A DNA stretch of 64,000 nucleotides, taken from contig JAKZAN010000059.1 in NCBI GenBank assembly GCA_023053545.1, forward strand, positions 186,001-250,000, read 5' to 3'. The stretch comes from Lepidurus packardi (Eukaryota > Arthropoda > Branchiopoda > Notostraca > Triopsidae). The notes beneath the pieces are model-generated. The model was not told the origin of the DNA, searched no databases, and saw only the letters and a list, made by a program, of their open reading frames with translations. Position numbers and translations under genes: made by a program. Of the stretch, positions 13,000 to 26,400 are shown one piece after another (the first letter of the stretch is position 1; the number at the start of each line of letters is the position of its first letter).

Positions 13000-14675
13000 G
13001 TACTGAATTAATTCCTTACGGACTGAATTAATACCTTACGGACTGAATTAATTCCTTACCGACTGAATTAATTCCTTACGGACAGAATTATTTCCTTACG
13101 GACTGAATTAATTCTTTAGGATTGATTGAATTCCTTTCTTATTGAATTAATTCCTTACGGACTGAATTAATTCCTTACGTACTGAACTTATTCCTTACGG
13201 ACTTAATTAATTCCTTACGGACTTAATTAACTCCTTACGGACTTAATTAATTCCTTACGGACTGAATTAATTCTTTAGGATTGATTGAATTCCATTCTTA
13301 CTGAATTAATTCCTTACGGACTGAATTAATTCTTTAGGATTGATTGAATTCCATTCTTACTGAATTAATTCCTTACGGACTGAATAATTTCCTTACGGAT
13401 TGAATTAATTCTTTAGGATTGATTGAATTCCTTTCTTACTGAATTAATTCCTTACGGACTGAATTAATTCCTTAATTAATTCCTTACGGACTGAATTAAT
13501 TTCATACGGACTAAATTAATTCATTACGGACTTAATTAATCCATTTCGGACTGAATTAATTCCTTACGTAATGAACTTATTCCTTACGGACTGAATTAAT
13601 TCCTTACGGACTGAATGAATTCCTTACGGACTGATGTAATTTCATACGGACTGAATTAATTCCTTACGGACTTAATTAATCCATTACGGACTGAATTAAT
13701 TCCTTACGGACTGAATTATTACATTACGGACTGAAATAATTCCTTACGGACTGAATTAATTCCTTACGGACTGAATAATTTCCTTACGGACTGAATTAAT
13801 TCTTTAGGATTGATTGAATTCCTTTCTTACTGAATTAATTCCTTACGGACTGAATTAATTCCTTACGGACTGAATTAATTTCATACGGACTAAATTAATT
13901 CATTACGGACTTAATTAATCCATTTCGGACTGAATTAATTCCTTACGTACTGAACTTATTCCTTACGGACTGAATTATTTCCTAACGGACTGAATTAATA
14001 CCTTACGGACTGAATTAAATCCTTACGGACCGAATTAATTCCTTACGGACTGAATTAATTATTTACGGACTTAATTAATACCTTACGGACTGAATTAATT
14101 CCTTACGGACTGAATTAATTCCTTACGGACTGAATTAGTTCCTCACGGACTGAATTAATTATTTAGGATTGATTGAATTCCTTTCTTACTGAATTAATTC
14201 CTTACGGACTGAATGAATTCCTTACGGACTGAATGAATTCCTTACGGACTGATTTAATTTCATACGGACTGAATTAATACCTTACGGACTGAATTAAATC
14301 CTTACGGACCGAATTAATTCCTTACGGACTGAATTAATTCCTTACGGACTTAATTAATTCCTTACGGACTGAATTAATTCCTTACGGACTGAATTAATTC
14401 CTTAGGATTGATTGAATTCCTTTCTTACTGAATTAATTCCTTACCCACTGAATGAATTCCTTACGGACTTAATTAATCCATTACGGACTGAATTAATTCC
14501 TTACGGACTGAATTATTACATTACGGAGTGAATTAATTCCTTACGGACAGAATTAATTCCTTACGGACTGAATTAATTCCTTACGGACTGAATTATTTCC
14601 TTACGGACTGAATTAATTCTTTAGGATTGATTGAATTCCTTTCTTACTGAATTAATTCCTTACGGAGTGAATTAA
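13000..14675 (+). repeat. 1.6-kb dispersed block, copy 2
   Basis: Second copy of the block at 7,275-8,874. It carries an extra 79 bp at about 14,363-14,441, consisting of a 39-bp composite and two monomers. It ends immediately before the inverted segment at 14,702. Confidence 0.8.
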
Positions 14676-14701
14676 TTCCTTACGGACTGAATTAATTCCT
14701 C

Positions 14702-14838
14702 AAGGACTTCAATCAATCCTAAAGAATTAATTCAGTCCGTAAGGAAATAATTCAGTCCTTAAGGAATTAATTCAGTCCGAAAGGAATTAATTCAGTCCGT
14801 AAGGAATTAATTAAATCCGTAAGGAATGAATTAATTAA
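14702..14838 (-). repeat. Inverted satellite segment of about 137 bp, copy 1
   Basis: Here the monomer runs on the - strand: AATTCAGTCCGTAAGG and close variants repeat about six times, beginning AAGGACTTCAATCAATCC, which is the reverse complement of a unit preceding GGATTGATTGAA. The inverted piece therefore includes an inverted 19-bp unit in its normal context (unit ending TTTCC, then unit ending TTCT, then TTAGGATTG). Forward orientation resumes at TTACGG, 14,839. Breakpoints are uncertain by several bases because GAATTAATTC is palindromic. The left junction reads ATTCCTC then AAGGACT; the right reads CCGTAAGGAATGAA then TTAATTAATTACGG. Transcripts or single strands across it could pair with the flanking forward units. 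Confidence 0.9.
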
Positions 14839-15759
14839 TTACGGACTGAAATAATTCCGTACGGACTGAATTAATTCCTTACGGTCTGAATTAATTCCTT
14901 ACGGATTTAATTAATTCCTTACGGACTGAATTAATTCCTTACGGACTGAATTAATTCCTTACGGACTGAATTAATTCCTTACGGACTGAATTAATTCCTT
15001 TCGGACTGAATTAATTCCTTAAGGACTGAATTATTTCCTTACGGACTGAATTAATTCCTTACGGACTGAATTAATTCATTATGGACTGGATTAATACCTT
15101 AATTAATTCCTTACGGACTGAATTAATTTCATACGGACTGAATTAATTCATTACGGACTTAATTAATCCATTACGGACTTAATTAATTCCTTACGTACTG
15201 AACTTATTCCTTACGGACTGAATTAATTCCTTACGGACTGAATTAATTCCTTACGGACAGAATTAATTCCTTACGGACTGAATTATTTCCTTACGGACTG
15301 AATTAATTCTTTAGGATTGATTGAATTCCTTACGGACTGAATTAATTCCTTAATTAATTCCTTACGGACTGAAATAATTTCATACGGACTGAATTAATTC
15401 ATTACGGACTTAATTAATCCATTACGGACTGAATTAATTCCTTACGGACTGAATTAATTCTTGAGGATTGATTGAATTCCGTTCTTATTGAATTAATTAC
15501 TTACGGACTGAAATAATTTCATACGGACTGAATTAATTCCTTACGGACTGAATTAATTCCTTACGGACTGAATTAATTCCTTACGGACTGAATTAATTCC
15601 TTACGGACTGAATTAATTCCTTACGGACTGAATTAATTCCATACGGACTGAATTAATTCCTTACGGACTCAATTAATTCCTTACGGACTGAATTAATTCC
15701 TTACGGACTGAATTAATTCCTTACGGACTGAATTATTTCCTTACGGACTGAATTAACTC

Positions 15760-16960
15760 TGTAGGATTGATTGAATTCCATTCTTACTGAATTAATTCCT
15801 TACGGACTGAATTAATTCTTTAGGATTGATTGAATTCCATTCTTACTGAATTAATTCCTTACGGACTGAATAATTTCCTTACGGATTGAATTAATTCTTT
15901 AGGATTGATTGAATTCCTTTCTTACTGAATTAATTCCTTACGGACTGAATTAATTCCTTAATTAATTCCTTACGGACTGAATTAATTTCATACGGACTAA
16001 ATTAATTCATTACGGACTTAATTAATCCATTTCGGACTGAATTAATTCCTTACGTAATGAACTTATTCCTTACGGACTGAATTAATTCCTTACGGACTGA
16101 ATGAATTCCTTACGGACTGATTTAATTTCATACGGACTGAATTAATTCCTTACGGACTTAATTAATCCATTACGGACTGAATTAATTCCTTACGGACTGA
16201 ATTATTACATTACGGACTGAAATAATTCCTTACGGACTGAATTAATTCCTTACGGACTGAATAATTTCCTTTCGGACTGAATTAATTCTTTAGGATTGAT
16301 TGAATTCCTTTCTTACTGAATTAATTCCTTACGGACTGAATTAATTCCTTACGGACTGAATTAATTTCATACGGACTAAATTAATTCATTACGGACTTAA
16401 TTAATCCATTTCGGACTGAATTAATTCCTTACGTACTGAACTTATTCCTTACGGACTGAATTATTTCCTAACGGACTGAATTAATACCTTACGGACTGAA
16501 TTAAATCCTTACGGACCGAATTAATTCCTTACGGACTGAATTAATTCCTTACGGACTTAATTAATACCTTACGGACTGAATTAATTCCTTACGGACTGAA
16601 TTAATTCCTTACGGACTGAATTAGTTCCTCACGGACTGAATTAATTATTAAGGATTGATTGAATTCCTTTCTTACTGAATTAATTCCTTACGGACTGAAT
16701 GAATTCCTTACGGACTGAATGAATTCCTTACGGACTGATTTAATTTCATACGGACTGAATTAATACCTTACGGACTGAATTAAATCCTTACGGACCGAAT
16801 TAATTCCTTACGGACTGAATTAATTCCTTACGGACTTAATTAATTCCTTACGGACTGAATTAATTCCTTACGGACTGAATTAATTCCTTAGGATTGATTG
16901 AATGCCTTTCTTACTGAATTAATTCCTTACGGAGTGAATTAATTCCTTACGGACTGAATT
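15760..16960 (+). repeat. 1.6-kb dispersed block, copy 3 (partly deleted)
   Basis: This block aligns to 13,274 onward with an offset of 2,486. By the inverted segment the offset has fallen to 2,267, showing that about 219 bp were lost, mainly around the TTACCCACTG part. It leads into the second inverted segment just as copy 2 leads into the first, so the block and the inversion were duplicated together. Confidence 0.75.
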
Positions 16961-16968
16961 AATTCCTC

Positions 16969-17105
16969 AAGGACTTCAATCAATCCTAAAGAATTAATTC
17001 AGTCCGTAAGGAAATAATTCAGTCCTTAAGGAATTAATTCAGTCCGAAAGGAATTAATTCAGTCCGTAAGGAATTAATTAAATCCGTAAGGAATGAATTA
17101 ATTAA
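16969..17105 (-). repeat. Inverted satellite segment of about 137 bp, copy 2
   Basis: Identical by eye to the copy at 14,702, at a constant offset of 2,267 across both junctions, including the same AAGGACTTC start, the CCGAAAGG variant and the right junction. The identical breakpoints show one inversion event followed by duplication of the region. The forward flank on the right (CCGTACGG, GGTCTG, CTTTCGG, TTAAGGACTG) is also shared, with one GAATAAATT difference near 17,157. Confidence 0.9.
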
Positions 17106-18019
17106 TTACGGACTGAAATAATTCCGTACGGACTGAATTAATTCCTTACGGTCTGAATAAATTCCTTACGGATTTAATTAATTCCTTACGGACTGAATTA
17201 ATTCCTTACGGACTGAATTAATTCCTTACGGACTGAATTAATTCCTTACGGACTGAATTAATTCCTTTCGGACTGAATTAATTCCTTAAGGACTGAATTA
17301 TTTCCTTACGGACTGAATTAATTCTTTAGGATTGATTGAATTCCGTTCTTACTGAATTAATTCGTTACGGACTGAATTAATTCCTTAATTAATTCCTTAC
17401 GGACTGAATTAATTTCATACGGACTGAATTAATTCATTACGGACTTAATTAATCCATTACGGACTGAATTAATACCTTACGGACTGAATTAGTTCCTCAC
17501 GGACTGAATTATTTCTTTAGGATTGATTGAATTACTTTCTTACTGAATTAATTCTTTAGGATTGATTGAATTACTTTCTTACTGAATTAATTCCTTACGG
17601 ACTGAATGAATTCCCTACGGACTGAATTAATTCCTTACGTACTGAACTTATTCCTTACGGACTGAATTAATTCCTTACGGACTGAATTAATTCCTTACGG
17701 ACTGAATTACTACATTACGGACTGAATTAAATCCTTACCGACCGAATTAATTCCTTACGGACTGAATTAATTCCTTACGGACTTAATTAATTCGTTACGG
17801 ACTGAATTAATTTCTTACGGACTGAATTAATTCCTTACGGACTGAATTAGTTCCTCACGGACTGAATTAATTCTTTAGGATTGATTGAATTACTTTCTTA
17901 CTGAATGAATTCCTTACGGACTGAATGAATTCCCTACGGACTGAATTAATTTCAAATGGACTGAATTAATTCCTTACGGACCTAATTAATCCATTACGGA
18001 CTGAATTAATTCCTTACGT

Positions 18020-19705
18020 ACTGAACTTATTCCTTACGGACTGAATTAATTCCTTACGGACTGAATTAATTCCTTACGGACTGAATTATTACATTACGGA
18101 CTGAATTAAATCCTTATGGACAGGATTAATTCCTTACGGACTGAATTTATTCCTTACGGACTTAATTAATTCCTTACGGGCTGAATTAATTCCTTACGGA
18201 CTGAATTAATTCCTTACGGACTGAATTATTTCCTTACGGACTGAATTAATTCTTTAGGATTGATTGAATTCCTTTCTTACTGAATTAATTCCTTACGGAC
18301 TGAATTAATTCCTTACGGACTGAATTAATTCCTTACGGACTGAATTAATACCTTACGGACTGAATTAATTCCTTACCGACTGAATTAATTCCTTACGGAC
18401 TGAATTATTTCCTTACGGACTGAATTAATTCTTTAGGATTGATTGAATTCCTTTCTTATTGAATTAATTCCTTACGGACTGAATTAATTCCTTAATTAAT
18501 TCCTTACGGACTGAATTAATTTCATACGGACTGAATTAATTTATTACGGACTTAATTAATCCATTACGGACTGAACTAATTCCTTACGTACTGAACTTAT
18601 TCCTTACGGACTTAATTAATTCCTTACGGACTTAATTAACTCCTTACGGACTTAATTAATTCCTTACGGACTAAATTAATTCCTTACGTGCTTAATTAAT
18701 TCCTTACGGTCTGAATTAATTCCGTACGGATTTAATTAATTCCTTACGGACTGAATTAATTCCTTACGGACTGAATTAATTCATTATGGACTGGATTAAT
18801 ACCTTAATTAATTCCTTACGGACTGAATTAATTTCATACGGACTGAATTAATTCATTACGGACTGAACTTATTCTTTACGGACTGAATTAATTCCTTACG
18901 GACTGAATTAATTCCTTACGGACTGAATTATTACATTACGGACTGAATTAAATCCTTACGGACAGGATTAATTCCTTACGGACTGAATTTATTCCTTACG
19001 GACTTAATTAATTCCTTACGGACTGAATTAATTCCTTACGGACTGAATTAATTCCTTACGGACTGAATTATTTCCTTACGGACTGAATTAATTCTTTAGG
19101 ATTGATTGAATTCCTTTCTTACTGAATTAATTCCTTACGGACTGAATTAATTCCTTACGGACTGAATTAATTCCTTACGGACTGAATTAATACCTTACGG
19201 ACTGAATTAATTCCTTACCGACTGAATTAATTCCTTACGGACTGAATTATTTCCTTACGGACTGAATTAATTCTTTAGGATTGATTGAATTCCTTTCTTA
19301 TTGAATTAATTCCTTACGGACTGAATTAATTCCTTAATTAATTCCTTACGGACTGAATTAATTTCATACGGACTGAATTAATTTATTACGGACTTAATTA
19401 ATCCATTACGGACTGAACTAATTCCTTACGTACTGAACTTATTCCCTACGGACTTAATTAATTCCTTACGGACTTAATTAACTCCTTACGGACTTAATTA
19501 ATTCCTTACGGACTAAATTAATTCCTTACGTGCTTAATTAATTCCTTACGGTCTGAATTAAATCCGTACGGATTTAATTAATTCCTTACGGACTGAATTA
19601 ATTCCTTACGGACTGAATTAATTCATTATGGACTGGATTAATACCTTAATTAATTCCTTACGGACTGAATTAATTTCATACGGACTGAATTAATTCATTA
19701 CGGAC
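18020..19705 (+). repeat. Tandem duplication, 842-bp unit
   Basis: Offset 842 holds at several markers: GACAGGATT (18,119 and 18,961), ATTTATTACGG (18,538 and 19,380) and TTCATTATGGACTGG (18,780 and 19,622). 842 equals 43 monomers (860) minus 18, which is what two 19-bp and two 12-bp units would give. A copy difference is ATTCCCTACGG at 19,441 against ATTCCTTACGG. Confidence 0.8.
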
Positions 19706-20169
19706 TTAATTAATCCATTACGGACTTAATTAATTCCTTACGTACTGAACTTATTCCTTACGGACTGAATTAATTCCTTACGGACTGAATTAATTCCTTA
19801 CGGACAGAATTAATTCCTTACGGACTGAATTATTTCCTTACGGACTGAATTAATTCTTTAGGATTGATTGAATTCCTTACGGACTGAATTAATTCCTTAA
19901 TTAATTCCTTACGGACTGAAGTAATTTCATACGGACTGAATTAATTCATTACGGACTTAATTAATCCATTACGGACTGAATTAATTCCTTACGGACTGAA
20001 TTAATTCTTGAGGATTGATTGAATTCCGTTCTTACTGAATTAATTACTTACGGACTGAAATAATTTCATACGGACTGAATTAATTCCTTACGGACTGAAT
20101 TAATTCCTTACGGACTGAATTAATTCCTTACGGACTGAATTAATTCCTTACGGACTGAATTAATTCCTT

Positions 20170-21332
20170 ACGGACTGAATTAATTCCATACGGACTCAAT
20201 TAATTCCTTACGGACTGAATTAATTCCTTACGGACTGAATTAATTCCTTACGGACTGAATTATTTCCTTACGGACTGAATTAACTCTGTAGGATTGATTG
20301 AATTCCATTCTTACTGAATTATTTCCTTACGGACTGAATTAATTCTTTAGGATTGATTGAATTCCTTTCTTATTGAATTAATTCCTTACGGACTGAATTA
20401 ATTCCTTAATTAATTCCTTACGGACTGAATTAATTTCATAAGGACTGAATTAATTTATTACGGACTTAATTAATCCATTACGGACTGAACTAATTCCTTA
20501 CGTACTGAACTTATTCCTTACGGACTTAATTAATTCCTTACGGATTTAATTAACTCCTTACGGACTTAATTAATTGTTTACGGACTAAATTAATTCCTTA
20601 CGTGCTTAATTAATTCCTTACGGTCTGAATTAATTCCGTACGGATTTAATTAATTCCTTACGGACTGAATTAATTCCTTACGGACTGAATTAATTCATTA
20701 TGGACTGGATTAATACCTTAATTAATTCCTTACGGACTGAATTAATTCCTTACGGACTGAATTAATTCCATACGGACTCAATTAATTCCTTACGGACTGA
20801 ATTAATTCCTTACGGACTGAATTAATTCCTTACGGACTGAATTATTTCCTTACGGACTGAATTAACTCTGTAGGATTGATTGAATTCCATTCTTACTGAA
20901 TTATTTCCTTACGGACTGAATTAATTCTTTAGGATTGATTGAATTCCTTTCTTATTGAATTAATTCCTTACGGACTGAATTAATTCCTTAATTAATTCCT
21001 TACGGACTGAATTAATTTCATAAGGACTGAATTAATTTATTACGGACTTAATTAATCCATTACGGACTGAACTAATTCCTTACGTACTGAACTTATTCCT
21101 TACGGACTTAATTAATTCCTTACGGATTTAATTAACTCCTTACGGACTTAATTAATTGTTTACGGACTAAATTAATTCCTTACGTGCTTAATTAATTCCT
21201 TACGGTCTGAATTAATTCCGTACGGATTTAATTAATTCCTTACGGACTGAATTAATTCCTTACGGACTGAATTAATTCATTATGGACTGGATTAATACCT
21301 TAATTAATTCCTTACGGACTGAATTAATTTCA
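20170..21332 (+). repeat. Tandem duplication, 582-bp unit, 2 copies
   Basis: Two adjacent copies at about 20,170-20,750 and 20,750-21,332. Markers at offset 582 are CCATACGGACTC (20,186 and 20,768), AACTCTGTAGG (20,282 and 20,864) and the rare ATTGTTTACGG. The unit is 30 monomers (600) minus two 19-bp and two 12-bp units, which gives exactly 582. The copies look identical or nearly so, suggesting a recent event. Confidence 0.85.
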
Positions 21333-23470
21333 TACGGACTGAATTAATTCATTACGGACTTAATTAATCCATTACGGACTTAATTAATTCCTTACGTACT
21401 GAACTTATTCCTTACGGACTGAATTAATTCCTTACGGACTGAATTAATTCCTTACGGACAGAATTAATTCCTTACGGACTGAATTATTTCCTTACGGACT
21501 GAATTAATTCTTTAGGATTGATTGAATTCCTTACGGACTGAATTAATTCCTTAATTAATTCCTTACGGACTGAAATAATTTCATACGGACTGAATTAATT
21601 CATTACGGACTTAATTAATCCATTACGGACTGAATTAATTCCTTACGGACTGAATTAATTCTTGAGGATTGATTGAATTCCGTTCTTACTGAATTAATTA
21701 CTTACGGACTGAAATAATTTCATACGGACTGAATTAATTCCTTACGGACTGAATTAATTCCTTACGGACTGAATTAATTCCTTACGGACTGAATTAATTC
21801 CTTACGGACTGAATTAATTCCTTACGGACTGAATTAATTCCATACGGACTGAATTAATTCCTTACGGACTCAATTAATTCCTTACGGACTGAATTAATTC
21901 CTTACGGACTGAATTAATTCCTTACGGACTGAATTATTTCCTTACGGACTGAATTAACTCTGAAGGATTGATTGAATTCCATTCTTACTGAATTAATTCC
22001 TTACGGACTGAATTAATTCTTTAGGATTGATTGAATTCCATTCTTACTGAATTAATTCCTTACGGACTGAATAATTTCCTTACGGATTGAATTAATTCTT
22101 TAGGATTGATTGAATTCCTTTCTTACTGAATTAATTCCTTACGGACTGAATTAATTCCTTAATTAATTCCTTACGGACTGAATTAATTTCATACGGACTA
22201 AATTAATTCATTACGGACTTAATTAATCCATTTCGGACTGAATTAATTCCTTACGTAATGAACTTATTCCTTACGGACTGAATTAATTCCTTACGGACTG
22301 AATGAATTTCATACGGACTAAATTAATTCATTACGGACTTAATTAATCCATTTCGGACTGAGTTAATTCCTTACGTACTGAGCTTATTCCTTACGGACTG
22401 AATTATTTCCTAACGGACTGAATTAATACCTTACGGACTAAATTAAATCCTTACGGACCGAATTAATTCCTTACGGACTGAATTAATTCCTTACGGACTT
22501 AATTAATACCTTACGGACTGAATTAATTCCTTACGGACTGAATTAATTCCTTACGGACTGAATTAGTTCCTCACGGACTGAATTAATTATTTAGGATTGA
22601 TTGAATTCCTTTCTTACTGAATTAATTCCTTACGGACTGAATGAATTCCTTACGGACTGAATGAATTCCTTACGGACTGATTTAATTTCATACGGACTGA
22701 ATTAATACCTTACGGACTGAATTAAATCCTTACGGACCGAATTAATTCCTTACGGACTGAATTAATTCCTTACGGACTGAATTAATTCCTTGCGGACTGA
22801 ATTAATTCCTTACGGACTGAATTAATTCCTTAGGATTGATTGAATTCCTTTCTTACTGAATTAATTCCTTACGGACTGAATGAATTCCTTACGGACTTAA
22901 TTAATCCATTACGGACTGAATTAATTCCTTACGGACTGAATTATTACATTACGGACTGAATTAATTCCTTACGGACAGAATTAATTCCTTACGGACTGAA
23001 TTAATTCCTTACGGACTGAATTATTTCCTTACGGACTGAATTAATTCTTTAGGATTGATTGAATTCCTTTCTTACTGAATTAATTCCTTACGGAGTGAAT
23101 TAATTCCTTACGGACTGAATTAATTCCTCAAGGACTGAATTATTTCCTTACGGACTGAATTAATTCTTTAGGATTGATTGAATTCCGTTCTTACTGAATT
23201 AATTCGTTACGGACTGAATTAATTCCTTAATTAATTCCTTACGGACTGAATTAATTTCATACGGACTGAATTAATTCATTACGGACTTAATTAATCCATT
23301 ACGGACTGAATTAATACCTTACGGACTGAATTAGTTCCTCACGGACTGAATTAATTCTTTAGGATTGATTGAATTACTTTCTTACTGAATTAATTCCTTA
23401 CGGACTGAATGAATTCCCTACGGACTGAATTAATTCCTTACGTACTGAACTTATTCCTTACGGACTGAAT
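20770..23470 (+). repeat. 2.7-kb dispersed block, copy 1 (partner 26,220-28,860)
   Basis: The block aligns to 26,220 onward at offset 5,450 (for example CTTGAGGATT at 21,661 and 27,111). Between about 22,300 and 22,570 the copies differ by internal gains and losses, after which the offset is 5,390 (ATTCCTCAAGGACT near 23,124 and 28,514). Close to 23,470 the partner lacks a monomer and the match ends. Confidence 0.8.
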
Positions 23471-26400
23471 TAATTCCTTACGGACTGAATTAATTCCTTA
23501 CGGACTGAATTATTACATTACGGACTGAATTAAATCCTTACGGACCGAATTAATTCCTTACGGACTGAATTAATTCCTTACGGACTTAATTAATTCGTTA
23601 CGGACTGAATTAATTTCTTACGGACTGAATTAATTCCTTACTGACTGAATTAGTTCCTCACGGACTGAATTAATTCTTTAATATTGATTGAATTACTTTC
23701 TTACTGAATTAATTCCTTACGGACTGAATGAATTCCCTACGGACTGAATTAATTTCAAACGGACTGAATTAATTCCTTACGGACCTAATTAATCCATTAC
23801 GGACTGAATTAATTCCTTACGTACTGAACTTATTCCTTACGGACTGAATTAATTCCTTACGGACTGAATTAATTCCTTACGGACTGAATTAATTCCTTAC
23901 GGACTGAATTATTTCCTTACGGACTGAATTAATTCTTTAGGATTGATTGAATTCCTTTCTTACTGAATTAATTCCTTACGGACTGAATTAATTCCTTACG
24001 GACTGAATTAATTCTTTAGGATTGATTGATTTCCATTCTTACTGAATTAATTCCTTACGGACTGAATTAATTCTTTAGGATTGATTGAATTCCATTCTTA
24101 CTGAATTAATTCCTTACGGACTGAATTAATTCCTTACGGACTGAATTAATTTCATACGGACTGAATTAATTCCTTACGGACTGAATTAATTCCTTACGGA
24201 CTGAATTAATTCCATACGGACTGAATTAATTCCTTACGGACTCAATTAATTCCTTACGGACTGAATTAATTCCTTACGGACTGAATTAATTCCTTACGGA
24301 CTGAATTATTTCCTTACGGACTGAATTAACTCTGTAGGATTGATTGAATTCCATTCTTACTGAATTATTTCCTTACGGACTGAATTAATTCTTTAGGATT
24401 GATTGAATTCCTTTCTTATTGAATTAATTCCTTACGGACTGAATTAATTCCTTAATTAATTCCTTACGGACTGAATTAATTTCATACGGACTGAATTAAT
24501 TTATTACGGACTTAATTAATCCATTACGGACTGAACTAATTCCTTACGTACTGAACTTATTCCTTACGGACTTAATTAATTCCTTACGGATTTAATTAAC
24601 TCCTTACGGACTTAATTAATTGTTTACGGACTAAATTAATTCCTTACGTGCTTAATTAATTCCTTACGGTCTGAATTAATTCCGTACGGATTTAATTAAT
24701 TCCTTACGGACTGAATTAATTCCTTACGGACTGAATTAATTCATTATGGACTGGATTAATACCTTAATTAATTCCTTACGGACTGAATTAATTTCATACG
24801 GACTGAATTAATTCATTACGGACTTAATTAATCCATTACGGACTTAATTAATTCCTTACGTACTGAACTTATTCCTTACGGACTGAATTAATTCCTTACG
24901 GACTGAATTAATTCCTTACGGACAGAATTAATTCCTTACGGACTGAATTATTTCCTTACGGACTGAATTAATTCTTTAGGATTGATTGAATCCTTACGGA
25001 CTGAATTAATTCCTTAATTAATTCCTTACGGACTGAAATAATTTCATACGGACTGAATTAATTCATTACGGACTTAATTAATCCATTACGGACTGAATTA
25101 ATTCCTTACGGACTGAATTAATTCTTGAGGATTGATTGAATTCCGTTCTTACTGAATTAATTACTTACGGACTGAAATAATTTCATACGGACTGAATTAA
25201 TTCCTTACGGACTGAATTAATTCCTTACGGACTGAATTAATTCCTTACGGACTGAATTAATTCCTTACGGACTGAATTAATTCCTTACGGACTGAATTAA
25301 TTCCATACGGACTGAATTAGTTCCTCACGGACTGAATTAATTCTTTAGGATTGATTGAATTACTTTCTTACTGAATTAATTCCTTACGGACTGAATGAAT
25401 TCCCTACGGACTGAATTAATTCCTTACGTACTGAACTTATTCCTTACGGACTGAATTAATTCCTTACGGACTGAATTAATTCCTTACGGACTGAATTATT
25501 ACATTACGGACTGAATTAAATCCTTACGGACCGAATTAATTCCTTACGGACTGAATTAATTCCTTACGGACTTAATTAATTCGTTACGGACTGAATTAAT
25601 TTCTTACGGACTGAATTAATTCCTTACTGACTGAATTAGTTCCTCACGGACTGAATTAATTCTTTAATATTGATTGAATTACTTTCTTACTGAATTAATT
25701 CCTTACGGACTGAATGAATTCCCTACGGACTGAATTAATTTCAAACGGACTGAATTAATTCCTTACGGACCTAATTAATCCATTACGGACTGAATTAATT
25801 CCTTACGTACTGAACTTATTCCTTACGGACTGAATTAATTCCTTACGGACTGAATTAATTCCTTACGGACTGAATTAATTCCTTACGGACTGAATTATTT
25901 CCTTACGGACTGAATTAATTCTTTAGGATTGATTGAATTCCTTTCTTACTGAATTAATTCCTTACGGACTGAATTAATTCCTTACGGACTGAATTAATTC
26001 TTTAGGATTGATTGATTTCCATTCTTACTGAATTAATTCCTTACGGACTGAATTAATTCTTTAGGATTGATTGAATTCCATTCTTACTGAATTAATTCCT
26101 TACGGACTGAATTAATTCCTTACGGACTGAATTAATTTCATACGGACTGAATTAATTCCTTACGGACTGAATTAATTCCTTACGGACTGAATTAATTCCA
26201 TACGGACTGAATTAATTCCTTACGGACTCAATTAATTCCTTACGGACTGAATTAATTCCTTACGGACTGAATTAATTCCTTACGGACTGAATTATTTCCT
26301 TACGGACTGAATTAACTCTGTAGGATTGATTGAATTCCATTCTTACTGAATTATTTCCTTACGGACTGAATTAATTCTTTAGGATTGATTGAATTCCTTT

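Noticed and set aside
14702-14838. Transposon with terminal inverted repeats
   Set aside because: The reverse-oriented DNA is made of the same satellite units, with no unique core, transposase or target-site duplication that can be separated from the repeat.
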